7,946 nt of DNA from Desulfobacterales bacterium (GTDB taxonomy: Bacteria; Desulfobacterota; Dissulfuribacteria; Dissulfuribacterales; JAMONC01), in the NCBI GenBank assembly GCA_027066725.1, contig JAMONC010000032.1, forward strand, positions 1 through 7,946, given 5' to 3'. Both the position numbers and the translations under genes were made by a program. This document shows positions 5,401 to 7,946 of the stretch, one piece after another (positions within the stretch are counted from its first letter, which is position 1; the number at the start of each line of letters is the position of its first letter). The notes beneath the pieces were generated by a model. That model saw only the letters and a program-made list of their open reading frames with translations. It was not told where the DNA came from and ran no database searches.

Positions 5401-6297
5401 TTATAAATAGTTAACCAAGGAGAGTTTCATTACCTTTGAGGCAGCAGATAGTGCTGCTTGATAGCTGAGTTCTTCTGTTTTAAGATCAGTAATTGCTTTT
5501 ACAATATCTGTGTCTTCTATATCAGAGAGTCGTTCTTTACTTGTGGTAAGAAGTTGATCTTCCATATCACTATGTACGCTAAGTGCGTTATCCTTTGCAC
5601 CTAGTGAAGATATCTGCTGGTTCATATAACTAAGAGATGTGTTTATTTCAGACATCGCCCTTTCTATGTCTGTTTGACTATTTGCATTTAATGCATCCTC
5701 TAGGTCTTTTAAGGCACTAAATACTCCAGATTGTATAAGGGCATCGTGTCCATTTACATTTATGGTCATACTTTGGCCTTCAGCTACATTTATAGCTAAA
5801 TTTTCTCTATTGCCTAAGTACTTAATACTTCCATCTGGTTCTACGACAAAGGGAGCTTCACCTGGGTTATATCCCCTTGTTTTTGTACCGCCAAATATAT
5901 ATCTATCTCCCATCTTTGTATTACCAAGAGCGACTACTTCATTTAAAATAGTCTTTACCTCTTCTGCCATAGCCTTACGACTATCTGCATTTTGGCTATC
6001 ATTTGCACCTTCTACTGCTAATGTTTTTGCTCTTAATAACCTATCTTGTATTTGACTTAATGCAGAACTTGTGGCAGCAATCCATCCTTTAGCATATGTT
6101 ATGTTTCTTTGATATTGCTGGGTATCAGATATTTCTTCTTTTATAGAAAGTGCATGTGTAAGTGCAACAGGAGCATCAGATGGGGTAGAATATATTTTAC
6201 CAGACGATATAGAAAATTCAGTTTTTGCCATTTCATCTGTTATTCTGCCTATATCTGTTCTTATTTGATCATACATGGTGTGAGCTGCAATTCTCAT
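5401..6297 (-). CDS. flgL: Flagellar hook-filament junction protein FlgL (HAP3)
   Basis: FlgL is an exported structural protein that joins FlgK to the flagellin filament. The 298-residue sequence has the flagellin-like D0/D1 layout: an N-terminal coiled-coil region (about 1-140) with SSGKIYSTPSDAP at 31-43 and DRYIFGGTKTRGYNPG at about 130-145, a short variable middle (about 145-200), and a C-terminal coil (about 200-298) with DIEDTDIVKAITDLKTEELSYQAAL. Length is normal for the family. It has no cleavable signal, as expected for export through the flagellar apparatus. The ATG at 6297 has AAAGGAGAG six bases upstream, and the flgK stop is 15 bases before it, so flgK and flgL are one operon. 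The middle domain is short, so little of it would be surface-exposed. Confidence 0.95.
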   Translation of the reverse strand: MRIAAHTMYDQIRTDIGRITDEMAKTEFSISSGKIYSTPSDAPVALTHALSIKEEISDTQQYQRNITYAKGWIAATSSALSQIQDRLLRAKTLAVEGANDSQNADSRKAMAEEVKTILNEVVALGNTKMGDRYIFGGTKTRGYNPGEAPFVVEPDGSIKYLGNRENLAINVAEGQSMTINVNGHDALIQSGVFSALKDLEDALNANSQTDIERAMSEINTSLSYMNQQISSLGAKDNALSVHSDMEDQLLTTSKERLSDIEDTDIVKAITDLKTEELSYQAALSAASKVMKLSLVNYL

Positions 6298-6312
6298 AAT
6301 CAGCTCTCCTTT

Positions 6313-7946
6313 TTATTTAGCACTTAGTAGTGATTGAAATAATTCATCAGCTACCTTTATAAGTTTTGCTGCTGCTACATAAGCATGTTGATATTTTATT
6401 AAGTTTGTCATCTCTTCATCTAAAGAGACTGCTGAAACAGCATCTCTTCTTTGTTGAAGTTGATCTAGACTTTGCTTTGCAAAGTCATAATCAAGTTGAA
6501 ACCCGCGGGACTCTATCCCTACTGTTCCAACAAGACCCTGATAGGCCTCATTTATGCTAGAGCCATCTAAATCTTCAATCGGCATCCTTGAGATATCTCT
6601 TATAGAAAGTGCATTTTCATTATTAGCAGGTGCAACATCGCCACCTTTTGGAGTAAAAAGATCTATTGCGTTTAAAAGTCCTGAGCTATCTCCTGCAAGT
6701 ATAAAATTGGCTACTCTATTTTCTGCTGTTATCTCTATCCTACCATTTTGAACCTGTGCGCTAAGCCCTGGCATATTGTCTATTTTAGAGGCAATTTCTG
6801 CTATACCATCGTGCTGGGAATCTACCTCTACAGTGTAGAGCCCACTAAACTTACCAAAATCAAGCCCGGATATACCTCCTGTAATAGCCTTTATATGAAA
6901 GGTAATTGGAAGTCCATTTTGACTTATAAGAGTAATCCTACCTGTTGGATCAATTTGGGCATCTACTATATTACTTCCACCAAAGCTTGATTCTATATCT
7001 GAAAGGAAAGATCCCACTGTATCTGTAGATGTACCTGTATAGGTAGCATCTATCTTATTACCACTTGAATCAATACCTTCATATTCTATCTGAAATGTAC
7101 CTGTAACATTTACCCCGTCTATATTCCCCCAGGTTGTAGATTCTGTTATTGGGGCACCTGAACTGGTGTTGGCTGTAGATCCTGTAAGGGATGGAGCAGC
7201 ATTTGTTGTACCAAAGTCAATCCCTCCATCTCCTTGATTATCATAAGTAATATCATCTACCTGAAAAGATATGGGTTGGCCTGTTAGAGAGCTTACACAT
7301 AACTTTCCACTATCTGTTATAAATGCATGAACACTAGAGGGGCCACCAAATGCATTTTCAATAGAGGTTAAAAAGTCACCTACAGTAGATGTGCTTGAAT
7401 CTCCATCAAATACACCTGATACCTCTGTACCATCTTGCTTTACACCAGAAAAATGAATGTGAAAGTCACCTGTTAGATTAACACCATCTATATCAGAAAA
7501 CAGGGTAGAAGAGGTTATAGGTGTTCCTGAAGATGTATTTACCTTTGAACCCAAGATATCACTGGCAAGTGCCCTTCCTTTATCATCATAATTATATAGA
7601 TAAAATTGACCATCTTTTACATCTTTTACAAACTCTCCAACAGGTTTTGATACAGGATCTAGTTGATATATACCCTTAGAATCTGTTCCCATCTGAGCTA
7701 GTCCTAAGGCAGTTAAGACTCCACTTGAGTCAGATTTAAGTACTAGTGAATAACCAGAGGGTACTTTAAGAGCTAGTCTATTATCTGAAGTTATCTCTGC
7801 AGTTACATTAGGGATACCTGTAGTTGCTGTACCAATTTGATTAGCAATTTCATTTAGAGTTGGGTCTGAATCAACAGTAACTGTTTGAGGAAATCCACTT
7901 ACCAATTTCCCATTTGGATCATAGAGTAATACTTGAAAGGAGCCCG
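6313..7946 (-). CDS. flgK: Flagellar hook-associated protein FlgK (HAP1), N-terminus outside the window
   Basis: The frame is open to the window edge, so only the last 543 residues are seen; a TTG at 7905 is in frame but is not the start, since coding continues upstream as LLYDPNGK. FlgK caps the hook and forms the first junction zone. The last 110 residues are the conserved C-terminal D1/D0 coil: SINEAYQGLVGTVGIESRGF, then a coil with SLDEEMTNLIKYQHAYVAAA and a final AKLIKVADELFQSLL. The central part is a variable, beta-rich region with Gly, Ser, Thr and Asp, organised as repeats A-B-B'-A' (see the repeat entries). It precedes flgL by 15 bases. The family's N-terminal coil is expected just right of the window. 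Confidence 0.94.
   Translation of the reverse strand, partial: GSFQVLLYDPNGKLVSGFPQTVTVDSDPTLNEIANQIGTATTGIPNVTAEITSDNRLALKVPSGYSLVLKSDSSGVLTALGLAQMGTDSKGIYQLDPVSKPVGEFVKDVKDGQFYLYNYDDKGRALASDILGSKVNTSSGTPITSSTLFSDIDGVNLTGDFHIHFSGVKQDGTEVSGVFDGDSSTSTVGDFLTSIENAFGGPSSVHAFITDSGKLCVSSLTGQPISFQVDDITYDNQGDGGIDFGTTNAAPSLTGSTANTSSGAPITESTTWGNIDGVNVTGTFQIEYEGIDSSGNKIDATYTGTSTDTVGSFLSDIESSFGGSNIVDAQIDPTGRITLISQNGLPITFHIKAITGGISGLDFGKFSGLYTVEVDSQHDGIAEIASKIDNMPGLSAQVQNGRIEITAENRVANFILAGDSSGLLNAIDLFTPKGGDVAPANNENALSIRDISRMPIEDLDGSSINEAYQGLVGTVGIESRGFQLDYDFAKQSLDQLQQRRDAVSAVSLDEEMTNLIKYQHAYVAAAKLIKVADELFQSLLSAK
6655..6840 (-). repeat. FlgK internal repeat A' (distal copy)
   Basis: About 62 residues, YTVEVDSQHDGIAEIASKID through GDSSGLLNAIDLF, resemble the segment at 7699-7887. 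Both have V.VDS followed by a helix with I.EIA..I, then NGR/DNR and GDSSG/SDSSG with LL.A. The pattern resembles flagellin IN-type motifs. This copy joins the repeat B' to the C-terminal coil. Confidence 0.55.
6853..7170 (-). repeat. FlgK internal repeat B' (second copy)
   Basis: This segment encodes about 106 residues starting NTSSGAPITEST and ending GLDFG. It lines up along its whole length with the preceding copy: IDGVN.TG.F.I, TVG.FL..IE..FGG, and P.TFH/PISF close to the end. DNA identity looks low by eye, so the duplication is old or under protein-level selection. Confidence 0.75.
7210..7539 (-). repeat. FlgK internal repeat B (first copy)
   Basis: This segment encodes about 110 residues starting NTSSGTPITSST and ending GIDFG. 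Shared blocks with the second copy are SSG.PIT.ST, DIDGVN.TG, TVG.FL..IE.AFGG and DFG. The repeat period is 123 codons, including a short linker rich in Ala, Ser and Thr. Confidence 0.75.
7699..7887 (-). repeat. FlgK internal repeat A (proximal copy)
   Basis: About 63 residues, QTVTVDSDPTLNEIANQIG through SDSSGVLTALGL, align with the distal copy across VTVDS...IA..I, TSDNRL.L and SSGVL.AL. Between the two A copies sit the paired B repeats and a linker containing FYLYNYDDKGRALA. Confidence 0.55.

Noticed and set aside
5762..6055. Open frame on the + strand opposite flgL
   Set aside because: It is antisense to a clear flgL gene and its hydrophobic content reflects the opposite-strand codons.
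1..7946. CRISPR array, insertion sequence or prophage
   Set aside because: No direct-repeat series, transposase, terminal repeats or phage genes are visible; the genes are ordinary chromosomal ones, and the single tRNA shows no adjacent integrase.

Overview
The window is an AT-rich stretch of an ordinary bacterial chromosome: densely packed housekeeping and flagellar genes, one tRNA, and no mobile elements or CRISPR arrays. An IHF-alpha-like protein, a flgK-flgL-csrA-fliW cluster, a stand-alone IMP cyclohydrolase domain and a PflX-type radical SAM protein together suggest a motile, probably anaerobic, AT-rich member of the Desulfobacterota, perhaps a Desulfovibrio relative. That placement is inference from gene content and was not tested by any search.

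Left part (1-2552). A 38-residue Cys-rich small protein with a good ribosome binding site is encoded on the + strand at 83-199. Facing it is a − strand series that reads, in transcription order, Mth938-domain protein (2552-2202), PflX-like radical SAM enzyme (2195-1284), YkgJ-type cysteine-cluster protein (1264-518) and a zinc-ribbon membrane protein (457-221). The first three are separated by only 6 and 19 bases and are probably one operon. Three of the four, plus the small protein, are rich in metal-type Cys motifs.

Middle (2553-4568). A 96-base gap carries two divergent promoters whose -35 hexamers overlap on opposite strands. One serves the Mth938 operon. The other fires into a tRNA-Pro(CGG), followed after 32 bases by purH (IMP cyclohydrolase domain only) and, two bases later, by a type I aroD. 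A 216-base AT-rich spacer with weak promoter signals then leads to an ihfA-like gene.

Right part (4599-7946, − strand). This is flagellar: flgK (5' end outside the window), flgL, csrA and fliW. FlgK and FlgL form the hook-filament junction. CsrA is a translational repressor, and FliW is its protein antagonist, which in other bacteria couples flagellin synthesis to filament export. A sigma-28-like promoter just after the flgL stop may drive csrA-fliW separately. FlgK contains a nested internal repeat (A-B-B'-A') in its central region.

No clearly new multi-gene system is evident. The best leads are the Cys-rich gene group on the left, the overlapping promoters, the tRNA-led purH-aroD unit, the candidate csrA promoter and the FlgK repeats.
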